Both the position numbers and the translations under genes were made by a program. The notes under the pieces were generated by a model that had not been told where the DNA came from, did not search any database, and saw only the letters and a program-made list of their open reading frames with translations. DNA of 52,781 nucleotides, taken from the NCBI GenBank assembly GCA_964451785.1, contig CAYVJG010000018.1, positions 1 to 52,781 of the forward strand, written 5' to 3'. This document shows positions 1 to 7,540 of this stretch, piece after piece. The stretch comes from JAJYSO01 sp964451785 (GTDB lineage Bacteria > Bacteroidota > Bacteroidia > Flavobacteriales > Flavobacteriaceae). Position 1 is the stretch's first letter, and every line of letters starts with the position of its first letter.

Positions 1-6
1 AGCAAA

Positions 7-110
7 AGATTGAACCCACTTCGGGGTTCGTAGTTTCAGTTTTGTGTGGCCCCCACACGGCGCTTCGCTTGTAGGAGGTTAATCATAATTAAATTCCTAC
101 GGAGTTTTGC
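7..110. repeat. Diverged fragment of hairpin-rich repeat family B
   Basis: The stretch begins with a GAACCC-acttc-GGGGTTC hairpin, then GCGCTTCGCTTGTAGGAGG and GGTTAATCA, followed by CCTACGG. The same order of motifs occurs in the two full copies near 14.6 kb and 22.3 kb, so this is a shortened, diverged relative. It may continue left of the window. Confidence 0.6.
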
Positions 111-232
111 AGATACAAGTTATTTCGATGGATTCTTTTCACTGTAGCCTTTAAAAACGCTTTAAAACCTGATTTTAGAGTCTTAGGTGTTATTGTGCGG
201 TAAATTATATTCCAGTTTTTTTAAAATGGCTT

Positions 233-261
233 AAATCGACTTAAAATCAGTCGATTTTTAT
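233..261 (+). terminator. Rho-independent terminator-like hairpin
   Basis: A 9-bp stem AAATCGACT/AGTCGATTT with a 7-base loop runs into TTTTTA. It could end a plus-strand transcript that starts left of the window. Nothing coding is visible between it and the gene starting at 469. Confidence 0.5.
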
Positions 262-401
262 AAGTAGTTTTTATTTGAATAAACAAGAGTATAGAATAAT
301 CCTATGCTATCTATGTTGTGATGTTTTAGTTAATCTATGATAATTTTTGATGACACAGAGTTAACTAAAAATTAATAAAGAGATAGACTTGTTTAAAACA
401 G

Positions 402-409
402 TAATTTTG
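402..409 (+). promoter_or_regulatory. TAnnTTTG -7 box upstream of PCMD lipoprotein
   Basis: TAATTTTG matches the Bacteroidota -7 consensus and lies 59 bases before the ATG at 469. No well-spaced -33 TTTG is obvious; a TTG at 389-391 is only 10 bases upstream. Confidence 0.4.
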
Positions 410-468
410 CACATTCAAAAAGTAAAACCAAATCAAACTTTATTTTGGTTTTTGTAAACTATGTAATT

Positions 469-1578
469 ATGAAACGAATTAGTGCTTTTCTAGTCCTAGC
501 AGTATTAACTGTTGTGACATTTACAGCCTGCGTTAATGATGATTATCTAGCCAACTCTGAGGCGGATATTACTGAGGCTAAAATTACTGCTGATAGTCTT
601 TTATCTATTAAACCTACAATTGAGGATTTTAAAATTACATTTCGATTAAAAGAAATTTCCGAAGATTATGTGTTTGCTCCTGAGTTTAAATTGACTCCCG
701 GCGCTACAATTTCTCCTGCTAGTGGTACTGAACGCGATTTTACAAGTCCACAAACTTACACAGTGACTTCTGAAGATGGCGATTGGTCTAAAACTTATAC
801 GGTCAGCTTTATTATCGATATGCCAAACTTTGTATATGATTATGAACTCGCTGAAGAAGATCCGGATAACCATTACCATACCTTTTATACCTTTGGTGAA
901 GATGGCCAAAAAGTATATGATTGGGGAAGTGGTAACCTTGGATTTTCACTTACACTATCACTTACCGGTCAAGAAAAGGTGCCTAGCGCTTATCCTACCA
1001 TGCAAATTGATAATGGCTATGAAGGTAAAGGTGTTAAATTAGTCACTTTAACTACCGGCTCTTTAGGAGCTGCTTTTGGCGCTCCTCTTGCATCAGGTAA
1101 CTTGTTTATTGGTGATTTTATAGAAGTAAACCCTACTGATCCTCGTTTAGGACTTAACTTCGGTCGTCCGTATAAAAACTCTAAACCAGTAGCTCTAAAA
1201 GGCTTTTACAAATATAAAGCCGGAGATGAATTTAAAGTTAATAATGCGCCATCTCAATTGACTGAAGATACCTGGGATGCCTATGCTGTTCTTTTTGAAA
1301 AAGAAGATCAAAACAACTTCTTAAGAGGTGATTTTAGCTTTGACGATCCACGAATCGTAGCTGTAGCTCGCCTCGATCACAGCAATGGCCAATATGGCGA
1401 AACTGATCAATGGACAGAATTTACGATTCCTTTTAACTTTAAAGAAGGCAAGTCTTTTGACATCACTAATGACTATATGTACACTGTTGTATTTGCTGCC
1501 AGTAAAGAAGGTAACGTCTTTAACGGAGCCGAAGGAAGTACACTGTGGATTGATGAAGTTGAATTGGTTTCTGAATAA
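469..1578 (+). CDS. PCMD-domain lipoprotein (putative carbohydrate metabolism domain)
   Basis: Predicted surface or periplasmic lipoprotein of 369 residues. The start is taken at the ATG at 469 because MKRISAFLVLAVLTVVTFTAC is a classic lipoprotein signal; an in-frame TTG at 445 would add eight residues before it. The N-terminal 100 residues look like an Ig-like sandwich (PTIEDFKITFRLK, then YTVTSEDGDWSKTYTVSF). The C-terminal part carries the features of the PCMD family: a KGVKLVTLTT strand, GFYKYKAGDEF, and the ending GSTLWIDEVELVSE. In this family a carbohydrate-binding role is suspected but not proven. It lies 30 bp upstream of a small outer-membrane barrel gene, probably in one operon. 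Confidence 0.85.
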   Translation: MKRISAFLVLAVLTVVTFTACVNDDYLANSEADITEAKITADSLLSIKPTIEDFKITFRLKEISEDYVFAPEFKLTPGATISPASGTERDFTSPQTYTVTSEDGDWSKTYTVSFIIDMPNFVYDYELAEEDPDNHYHTFYTFGEDGQKVYDWGSGNLGFSLTLSLTGQEKVPSAYPTMQIDNGYEGKGVKLVTLTTGSLGAAFGAPLASGNLFIGDFIEVNPTDPRLGLNFGRPYKNSKPVALKGFYKYKAGDEFKVNNAPSQLTEDTWDAYAVLFEKEDQNNFLRGDFSFDDPRIVAVARLDHSNGQYGETDQWTEFTIPFNFKEGKSFDITNDYMYTVVFAASKEGNVFNGAEGSTLWIDEVELVSE

Positions 1579-1608
1579 AAAAATATAATACAAATAGATT
1601 AATAAGCT

Positions 1609-2415
1609 ATGAAAAAATCAATATATATCGCTTTAAGCCTTTTGTTGAGTACTGTAATGACTAGCTATGCGCAAAGCAGTAAAACTCATCAGGCAGATGA
1701 TCAAATTACTGCTGAGTCTGAAAAAGGTTTTTTTACAACCAATATGGATTATCAACTGCGTGCCTTTTTTAGTATTGGCGGAAGCGCTCCTTTGGGCATT
1801 CCTCCTCAAATTCGCGAAATAGAAAGCTATAACCCGGGCTTACAACTTGGCTTAGAAGCCAACGCTACCAAATGGCTTAGCGATGCACAACAATGGGGAA
1901 TCCGCTTAGGCGTTTCTGTTGAAGGTCGTGGTATGAAAACTAAAGCGCGTACTAAAAGTTATAAAACGCAAGTTATTCAAGATGGGGCTAAAATCAGTGG
2001 TTACTACACAGGTTTAGTAGAAACCGATGTCAAAAATACCTATGTGACTATCCCTGTTTCTGTCGTTTATGCCATTGCGCAACGCTGGAATATCTATGGA
2101 GGTTTATATGTATCTTTCTTGATTGACGACCAATTTACAGGCTATGTCAGTGATGGTTATTTACGTAAAGATACACCTGTCGGTCAAAAAATTGTTTTTG
2201 AAGGTGATAGTCGTGCGGCTTACGATTTTTCTGACCAAACCCAAACCTTTCAATGGGGAGCGCAAGTGGGATCAGAATACAAACTCAATAAGCACTTTAA
2301 ACTATTTGGTACCTTAAATTACGGCATCAACAGTTTGTTGGATCGCGATTTTGAAGCTATTTCTTTCCATTTGCACAACATCTATTTAGATTTAGGTTTT
2401 GCGTATAAGTTTTAA
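1609..2415 (+). CDS. Outer-membrane beta-barrel protein (porin/OmpW-like size)
   Basis: This 268-residue protein has a Sec signal peptide (MKKSIYIALSLLLSTVMTSYAQ) and then alternating hydrophobic/polar strands typical of small barrels, such as YVTIPVSVVYAIAQRWNIYGGLYVSFLI and the C-terminal NIYLDLGFAYKF ending in phenylalanine, the usual insertion signal. The strands support an eight- to ten-stranded barrel of the PF13568/porin-family type common in Flavobacteriaceae. Its substrate is unknown. It directly follows the PCMD lipoprotein by 30 bp, so the two probably form a surface pair. A family A half-repeat lies 12 bp after the stop. Confidence 0.8.
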   Translation: MKKSIYIALSLLLSTVMTSYAQSSKTHQADDQITAESEKGFFTTNMDYQLRAFFSIGGSAPLGIPPQIREIESYNPGLQLGLEANATKWLSDAQQWGIRLGVSVEGRGMKTKARTKSYKTQVIQDGAKISGYYTGLVETDVKNTYVTIPVSVVYAIAQRWNIYGGLYVSFLIDDQFTGYVSDGYLRKDTPVGQKIVFEGDSRAAYDFSDQTQTFQWGAQVGSEYKLNKHFKLFGTLNYGINSLLDRDFEAISFHLHNIYLDLGFAYKF

Positions 2416-2427
2416 ATAGAAACGATT

Positions 2428-2483
2428 TTATACCTACAAACGATACTATAAATCGGACTAAAAAATAATTCTAATTGGTATAA
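2428..2483 (+). repeat. Repeat family A, module B alone (56 bp)
   Basis: It is bounded by TTATACC and GGTATAA inverted ends. The inside (ATAAATCGGACTAAAAAATA) matches 14527-14582 almost base for base and the reverse-strand copies near 35.5 and 39.4 kb. Module A is absent here. Confidence 0.8.
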
Positions 2484-2490
2484 AATACCT

Positions 2491-2536
2491 CTAATCGCCT
2501 CAAATCCCTTTGGGAATTGAGGCGATTAGTTTTTTG
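2491..2536. terminator. Strong hairpin terminator between convergent genes
   Basis: CTAATCGCCTCAA pairs with TTGAGGCGATTAG around a CCC/GGG core and is followed by GTTTTTTGG on the plus strand. It terminates the barrel transcript and straddles the stop codon (2500-2502) of the reverse-strand ABC gene. Confidence 0.75.
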
Positions 2537-4188
2537 GTATAGGTCTGTTTAGGGTGGTCATATACCTCATCAGCCTCTCCGCGTTCTACAATTTTACCTT
2601 TGTTCATCACGAGCAGTTGATCAGCCATATAGCGCACCACTGCTAAATCGTGTGAAATAAAAATATAAGTAAAATCAAATTCGTTTTTAAGGCGATTTAA
2701 GAGATTTAAAACTTGTGCTTGAACCGAAATATCCAATGCCGATACAGATTCGTCACAGATAATGATTTTAGGCTCTACAGCAATAGTTCGCGCTATACCG
2801 ATACGTTGTCGTTGCCCACCACTAAACTCATGTGGATATCGGTTAAAATAAGTGGCGTCTAAACCTACTTCTTCGAGGAGCGCTAAAGCTTTTGCTTTGC
2901 GTTCAGCTTTTGTGCGGTACAACTTGTGCACTGCCATAGGTTCCATAATCGCTTGCCCTACCGAAATACGCGGATTGAGCGACGAAAAGGGATCTTGAAA
3001 AATTAATTGAATGTCCTTGCGCATAGCACGCATCTCTGGTTTTGAAAGCTGTGTCAAATCTTTTCCGCGATAAAAAACAGACCCGGCACTGGCCGAAGCT
3101 AGTTGTAAAATAACCTGACTTAAAGTCGATTTTCCACAGCCCGATTCGCCTACTAATCCCAAAGTTTCACCGGCGTAAAGTTTTAAGTTCACGCCATTGA
3201 CAGCTTTGACTTCTGTAGGACGTTTAAACCAGCCCGGCTGCGAGACAAAAGTCTTGTCTAAATTGACAACCTCTAAGAGTGGTTTTTGCTGATAAATGTT
3301 GTGGTGACGCTTAGCGCGATCAGCTTGTGATTCAACAGTATAGTTTTTGTTTTGATTCATAAAATCTTCAATAGTCGGCAGCGGCATAACGCGCTCTTCA
3401 GTTGAAGGTTTTGAGGCGATTAACGCTTTGGTGTAATCTTCTTGTGGATGATGAAAAATCTGCTCAACTTGGTTTTCTTCCACCACTTTTCCGCGATACA
3501 TCACCACTACCCGATCTGAAATTTCAGAAACCAGCGCTAAGTCGTGTGAAATAAACAACACGCTCATCCCGGTTTCTTGTTGCAGAGCTTTGAGTAACAG
3601 TAAAATTTCTTTCTGAACAGTCACATCTAAAGCTGTCGTAGGTTCGTCAGCAATGAGTAATTTGGGTTTGCAGGCAATAGCCATAGCTATCATTACCCGC
3701 TGCTTTTGTCCACCGCTAATTTCGTGCGGATAAGCTTTGTAAATCGCGTCCGCACGCAGTAACTTTACTTTTTTAAACAAATCGATGCAAGCTGCTTTTG
3801 CCGCTGATTTACTCAAGTCAGTGTGTTGCAAAATGATTTCTTGAACTTGTTTACCACAGCGCATGGATGGATTTAATGAACTCATAGGTTCTTGAAAAAT
3901 CATCGCTATTTCTGAACCGCGCAATTGCTGAAAATCACGTTCTTTTAAAGTCGTTAATTCACGGCCTTCAAATTGGATAGTGCCAGAAGTAATACGCCCA
4001 TTTTTGGGTAGTAACCCCATGATGGCCAATGATGAAATTGATTTTCCGGATCCCGATTCACCGACAATCCCCAAAATTTCATTGCGATTAATTGAAAACG
4101 AAACCCCGTGAATAACTGCCCGTAAATCGGTTTCATTTTGAAAAGCAATACACAAGTGATCGACGTGTAAAAGTGACGAGTGCGACAT
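2500..4188 (-). CDS. Oligopeptide/dipeptide-type ABC transporter, duplicated ATPase (YejF/GsiA-like)
   Basis: This 562-residue cytoplasmic protein has two complete ABC ATPase domains in tandem. The first has Walker A GESGSGKS at residues 43-50, signature SGGQKQRVMIA and Walker B LLIADEP. The second has Walker A GESGCGKS near residue 345, signature SGGQRQRIGIA and Walker B IIICDES. Each domain ends in the C-terminal HP-x-x-x-YT-K-LI motif of the OppD/DppF family. It would power peptide or nickel-type import, or oligopeptide export. No permease or solute-binding protein lies nearby, so its partners are encoded elsewhere, as is frequent in Flavobacteriaceae. It is transcribed towards the barrel gene and shares a terminator with it. 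Confidence 0.9.
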   Translation of the reverse strand: MSHSSLLHVDHLCIAFQNETDLRAVIHGVSFSINRNEILGIVGESGSGKSISSLAIMGLLPKNGRITSGTIQFEGRELTTLKERDFQQLRGSEIAMIFQEPMSSLNPSMRCGKQVQEIILQHTDLSKSAAKAACIDLFKKVKLLRADAIYKAYPHEISGGQKQRVMIAMAIACKPKLLIADEPTTALDVTVQKEILLLLKALQQETGMSVLFISHDLALVSEISDRVVVMYRGKVVEENQVEQIFHHPQEDYTKALIASKPSTEERVMPLPTIEDFMNQNKNYTVESQADRAKRHHNIYQQKPLLEVVNLDKTFVSQPGWFKRPTEVKAVNGVNLKLYAGETLGLVGESGCGKSTLSQVILQLASASAGSVFYRGKDLTQLSKPEMRAMRKDIQLIFQDPFSSLNPRISVGQAIMEPMAVHKLYRTKAERKAKALALLEEVGLDATYFNRYPHEFSGGQRQRIGIARTIAVEPKIIICDESVSALDISVQAQVLNLLNRLKNEFDFTYIFISHDLAVVRYMADQLLVMNKGKIVERGEADEVYDHPKQTYTKKLIASIPKGI

Positions 4189-4242
4189 AATTTGACTGAC
4201 TTAGAAAGCACTAAGATAGGGATTCGAAATTAAATCTAGACC

Positions 4243-4325
4243 CTGCTTCTGCGTGAATCCCTGCACGTGACTATCAAATATATTAAGTCTAGGATTGACC
4301 AAATTACAGGGTGCAATTGTGCAAT
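4243..4325 (+). repeat. Repeat family C, copy 1 (hairpin plus 55-bp unit)
   Basis: A diverged CGTGAATCCCTGCACG hairpin is followed by CTATCAAATATATTAAGTCT and GTGCAATTGTGCAAT. The segment 4271-4325 is identical for 55 bases to 52727-52781 at the window end. It lies just upstream of the promoter of the papain-like lipoprotein. Confidence 0.8.
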
Positions 4326-4385
4326 GTCAAAAAATAAGCATAAAATTAAATATCAATTTTTATAATTTTTTGTAAAAAAAAAGTG

Positions 4386-4393
4386 TAAATTTG
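4386..4393 (+). promoter_or_regulatory. TAnnTTTG -7 box of the papain-like lipoprotein cassette
   Basis: TAAATTTG fits the -7 consensus. A TTTTTG ends at 4372, giving a 13-base spacer, shorter than usual. The box places transcription start near 4399, 20-25 bases before the ATG at 4422, which supports that ATG as the native start. Confidence 0.45.
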
Positions 4394-4433
4394 AATAGTT
4401 TAATTTTTAAAACCAGATAAAATGAGCAAAATT

Positions 4434-4461
4434 ACTCCTCACTCCTCACTCCTTACTCCTA
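4434..4461 (+). repeat. Four 7-bp tandem repeats in the 5' coding region (candidate phase-variation tract)
   Basis: Consecutive units read ACTCCTC, ACTCCTC, ACTCCTT, ACTCCTA. They begin 12 bases after the ATG at 4422. With four units that ATG runs into a stop at 4470-4472 after 16 codons. Removing one unit (7 bases) would join the ATG in frame with the lipoprotein signal sequence read from 4471 onward. Confidence 0.7.
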
Positions 4462-4482
4462 AGGGGAGCTAAACGAATTTTT

Positions 4483-6120
4483 GTGTTGTTGGTGTTTTCT
4501 TTGACACTTGTGGCTTGTCAGGATCAACTGTCAGTTAACTCGCAACAAAGCGAATTGCCACCGGTTAAAGTAACCACACTAGATAAAGCTGATATAGCGG
4601 ATAAGCCAACTATGCTATCAACATTACAAAAGTTTAATTTACAATCTTACAAATCAAGCTTAAGTCTTGATTCATCTCAAACGGAAGGGCGTATAGGCCA
4701 CTTGTTTGAGGCTGATTTATCTCAGGCTAAGAAAATACAAATTGGAGAGCGCGAATCTTATACCTTTCAACTTCGCCCTAAAGACGGTTTAAAATTAGCT
4801 AAAAACACGCTGATGAACATGGTGTTATCAGAATCAGCAGATGGAACTTATACAAAAGTTATGGTGCTATACAAGTTGACAAATCAACAGAATGAGCAGT
4901 TGAAAAATGAGATACCGTTGACAGAACCTATTAAGGCTTATGCTGTTTATGCTGAAGATGGCTTAAATGATTGTTCAGAGCTGAGTTGTCCCCCCGGCGA
5001 ACATAAAGAAAAAGTAGGTGAGACAACAAGTCGAGCTACGGGATGGACAATAGATTTGTGTGAGTGTGTTTCTGATGATCCGGCGGAACCTTTAGACCCG
5101 AGTTATGGTGATTATGGTGGTGGAGGGTCTGATACCGGTGGTGGAGATATTCCGATTATATTTATTCCTTCATATCCAGGTTCAGGTGGCCCTAATCCCG
5201 GTAATCCGGGAGGATCTGGTGGTGGAACACAATATCCAGAACCTGGCGATGATGTGTCTATACCGACAACGCCTATTGATGTAGAACTCCAACCTTGGGT
5301 AGAGTTTTATGGTGATTTAAATGCGGAAGAAAAAAGTTGGTGGAATAATCATCCGGATGTGGTGAGCGAGATTAGGGACTTTTTAGATAATGGAGGTGAT
5401 TTTGAATTTGCGCAGAAAGCTCTTGAAGCGCTGATAAGCCATCCAAACCTAACATTTGAGCATTTACGATATAACAAAAACCCATATACAGATAAAAATA
5501 CAACAGGAGATATAAATAATAATCTCGTAGGAGGATATTATTTTCATTCCTATCCCGATTTTAACCCTGCTCAACAACAATGGCCTACAATTTCAAATGT
5601 AATTCCTGTTTCTGATTTTATCGGTTGGGGACATTCAGGAATTGATAAAAATTGCATGGATTATGCAAAAGCTCAAATAGCTATAAAAGGGTATCAAATC
5701 TCAAATTATTTCAACAACAATGGACAAACAATACAAATTTATACTGCACAAAATGGAGCCAATGCCCAAGCGGTAAAAGATGCTATTAGCTATTTAATTT
5801 ATGCCTTAGATAATGAAATACCCGTGATTGTAGGGATAGACGACCAAAGTGGAAGTTCTAATCCTCAAACGGATAATACTACAGATCATTTTGTTGTTAT
5901 TGTGGGTATGGGATCCGATTCGAGCGGAAAGTATTTTACATTCTATGACAATGCTTCAGGGAGATCTCCATATAGTAGTTATGGAGCAAATCCAGAAAAC
6001 AAGCTTTATTATAATCCTATAATAAACGTTATTGAAGGGGTGTCTAATACAAGCTACTTTACCCATTATACAGAGGGTTATTATAGAATAACTCAAATTA
6101 GAAAAAGTAAATCTTTATAA
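4483..6120 (+). CDS. Lipoprotein with Gly/Pro linker and papain-like C-terminal domain; 5' end frame-shifted by heptamer tract
   Basis: In its open frame this is a 545-residue protein from a GTG, starting inside a lipoprotein signal (MLLVFSLTLVAC, lipid cysteine 12). The natural start is probably the ATG at 4422, now out of frame because of the heptamer tract; KRIF codons directly before the GTG complete a normal signal peptide. Residues 20-180 are a variable head, 200-255 a Gly/Pro-rich linker, and 275-315 a helical segment (DLNAEEKSWWNNHPDVVSEI). The C-terminal part resembles papain/C39-fold enzymes: Cys391 in KNCMDYAK, His469 in TDHFVVIVGMG, and Asp489/Asn490 in FYDNAS. A peptidase, amidase or toxin role is inference. 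It sits four bases before a small secreted gene, and the pair is flanked by family C repeats. Confidence 0.7.
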   Translation: MLLVFSLTLVACQDQLSVNSQQSELPPVKVTTLDKADIADKPTMLSTLQKFNLQSYKSSLSLDSSQTEGRIGHLFEADLSQAKKIQIGERESYTFQLRPKDGLKLAKNTLMNMVLSESADGTYTKVMVLYKLTNQQNEQLKNEIPLTEPIKAYAVYAEDGLNDCSELSCPPGEHKEKVGETTSRATGWTIDLCECVSDDPAEPLDPSYGDYGGGGSDTGGGDIPIIFIPSYPGSGGPNPGNPGGSGGGTQYPEPGDDVSIPTTPIDVELQPWVEFYGDLNAEEKSWWNNHPDVVSEIRDFLDNGGDFEFAQKALEALISHPNLTFEHLRYNKNPYTDKNTTGDINNNLVGGYYFHSYPDFNPAQQQWPTISNVIPVSDFIGWGHSGIDKNCMDYAKAQIAIKGYQISNYFNNNGQTIQIYTAQNGANAQAVKDAISYLIYALDNEIPVIVGIDDQSGSSNPQTDNTTDHFVVIVGMGSDSSGKYFTFYDNASGRSPYSSYGANPENKLYYNPIINVIEGVSNTSYFTHYTEGYYRITQIRKSKSL

Positions 6121-6124
6121 AGTG

Positions 6125-6568
6125 ATGAAAAAATTCATAATATTTAGTTTAATAATGGTATTTTCATTTACTTATGGACAAAAGAATGAATCATCTATTT
6201 TTATTTCAAATAGTAAACATTTTGAATTATCTGTTTTTTTTAAAAAAGGGAAATTGAAGAAACGAATAACAAAATATGTTCTTGTTGTAGAAATTAAAGA
6301 TTTTGGTAAATATGATTTTAGCTCAAAAGTAGAAGCTAAATTAGCTGGTTTATCAGGTAAACATAGTGGAACAGGAATCTATTTTTATGTTAATAAGAAT
6401 CCGTGCAAACTATATGCATATCCTGTAAGTGAGCAGTTCATGAATAAGCGTTTTTCTAAAATATACCCGCAGCTAAAGAATGCGGAAAAACTAAAAATTT
6501 ATTTTAATGTGTATAAAACTGATTTGACACCTATTGTAATAATTGAACGAATTAAAGTGTTGGATTAG
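6125..6568 (+). CDS. Small secreted protein of unknown function, partner of papain-like lipoprotein
   Basis: This 147-residue protein has a cleavable signal peptide (MKKFIIFSLIMVFSFTYGQ). An upstream GTG at 6122 would add one residue; the ATG at 6125 is preferred. The mature part is basic and beta-rich (KYVLVVEIKDFGKYDF, KLKIYFNVYKTDL) with one cysteine. I recognise no family. It follows the papain-like lipoprotein by four bases, so the two are translationally coupled. If the lipoprotein domain is toxic, a small periplasmic protein here would be the natural immunity candidate; an accessory or structural role is equally possible. Its AT content is clearly higher than that of the neighbouring housekeeping genes. 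Confidence 0.65.
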   Translation: MKKFIIFSLIMVFSFTYGQKNESSIFISNSKHFELSVFFKKGKLKKRITKYVLVVEIKDFGKYDFSSKVEAKLAGLSGKHSGTGIYFYVNKNPCKLYAYPVSEQFMNKRFSKIYPQLKNAEKLKIYFNVYKTDLTPIVIIERIKVLD

Positions 6569-6579
6569 GAATTGTTTAG

Positions 6580-6625
6580 GATACCCTCGCTCCCGCGCGA
6601 ATCCCTTCGCGTGGTCGTGGTTATG
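6580..6625 (+). repeat. Repeat family C hairpin, copy 2
   Basis: CTCGCTCCCGCGCGAATCCC and TTCGCGTGG form a GC-rich stem with a short loop at 6592-6614. The 55-bp unit found in the other copies is not present here. It lies immediately after the small secreted gene and may also act as its terminator. Confidence 0.65.
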
Positions 6626-6645
6626 AAAGCTATTAAATCATTCAC

Positions 6646-7140
6646 TTAAAACAGTTCTAATTGCTGTTCGATAGCGCCTTCGTGCTCTAATAGCCAGCGC
6701 TTGCGCCAAAGTCCGCCGGCATAACCGGTTAATGAGCCATCGCTGCCAATAACGCGATGACAGGGCAAAACTATCCACAATGGATTTTTTCCATTGGCCG
6801 AAGCTACCGCGCGAATCGCTTTTATATCGCCTAGCCGCTTGGCTTGGTCCAGATAACTGATCGTTTGACCATAGGAAATCTCTAATAAGCTCTTCCAGAC
6901 GCGTTTTTGAAAAGCTGTGCCTTCTGGGTTTACTTTTACAGAAAACACTTTTAAATCACCTTTAAAATACGCCTTGAGCTGTGTTTTGCACTGCATAACC
7001 GGATGGTCTGATAAAAGTGTGTCATCAGTCGGTAGTAGGTTGTCATCGATGCAATAAATTTTAGAAACCCCTCGGGTATCACCTTCAATACAGGTGATGC
7101 CTAAAGGGGTTTTTAAATAAGTGTGAGCTAAACTAGGCAT
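6646..7140 (-). CDS. ogt: Methylated-DNA--[protein]-cysteine S-methyltransferase
   Basis: A suicide repair enzyme that transfers alkyl groups from O6-alkylguanine or O4-alkylthymine to its own cysteine. The 164-residue reading from the ATG at 7140 gives the usual family length; the frame stays open to 7215, but that extension is basic and lies inside the upstream gene. The C-terminal DNA-binding domain has the active-site PCHRVIGSDG with Cys127, preceded by YGQTISYLDQA and the IRAVASANGKNP helix-turn-helix region with the arginine finger. It overlaps the DUF4296 gene by eight bases and is the last gene of the dihydroorotase operon. A second, cysteine-less homologue lies at 42997-43320. Confidence 0.92.
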   Translation of the reverse strand: MPSLAHTYLKTPLGITCIEGDTRGVSKIYCIDDNLLPTDDTLLSDHPVMQCKTQLKAYFKGDLKVFSVKVNPEGTAFQKRVWKSLLEISYGQTISYLDQAKRLGDIKAIRAVASANGKNPLWIVLPCHRVIGSDGSLTGYAGGLWRKRWLLEHEGAIEQQLELF

Positions 7141-7540
7141 CGGTAGAATCAGCTGTTTTTTTGGCCTTTTCTTTGTTAGCTTTTTGCGCCTCTTCAACCT
7201 TGTATAAACTGTCACTTTCAGCTTCTAAAGCTTTAGCAACTTTCTCATAAATACGCTTGTTGATGGCGTAATGCTCGGCGTAGTAGCGATTGCTTTGCAA
7301 CAATTGTAGGCTGTCGATTTGGTATTTTTTAAAGAGCAACTCCTTCCCTACACTGCCGCGTTCTTCGTATTTGCGCGGATTAATACTACTAACGGCGTCG
7401 AGCTTAGCCAAGTCAACCAAGACCTCCACCATTTTATCTTCAGGAATGATATTTTTAGGTTTAGGCGTGTGTTTGATGTCTTTGCAAGCCGCAAACAAAA
7501 CAATACAGCAGAAAAATACAGCTATTTTTTTGAGTGTCAT
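7133..7540 (-). CDS. DUF4296 lipoprotein
   Basis: A 135-residue lipoprotein with signal MTLKKIAVFFCCIVLFAAC (lipid Cys19) and the DUF4296 core: IIPEDKMVEVLVDLAKLDAV, then FKKYQIDSLQLLQSNRYY. The C-terminus is a charged helix rich in Lys and Glu. DUF4296 is a Bacteroidota family of unknown function, usually found as here between the dihydroorotase gene and other cell-envelope or repair genes. It overlaps the dihydroorotase stop by one base (TAATG junction) and the methyltransferase by eight, so all are co-translated. A role in the cell envelope is inference from lipidation only. Confidence 0.85.
   Translation of the reverse strand: MTLKKIAVFFCCIVLFAACKDIKHTPKPKNIIPEDKMVEVLVDLAKLDAVSSINPRKYEERGSVGKELLFKKYQIDSLQLLQSNRYYAEHYAINKRIYEKVAKALEAESDSLYKVEEAQKANKEKAKKTADSTDA

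Noticed and set aside
4434..4461. CRISPR-like or satellite repeat
   Set aside because: Units are 7 bp without spacers and lie in coding register, so a slippage tract is the better reading.
7141..7215. Lys/Arg-rich N-terminal extension of the Ogt methyltransferase
   Set aside because: It is the other frame of the lysine-rich end of the DUF4296 gene; family length fits the ATG at 7140.
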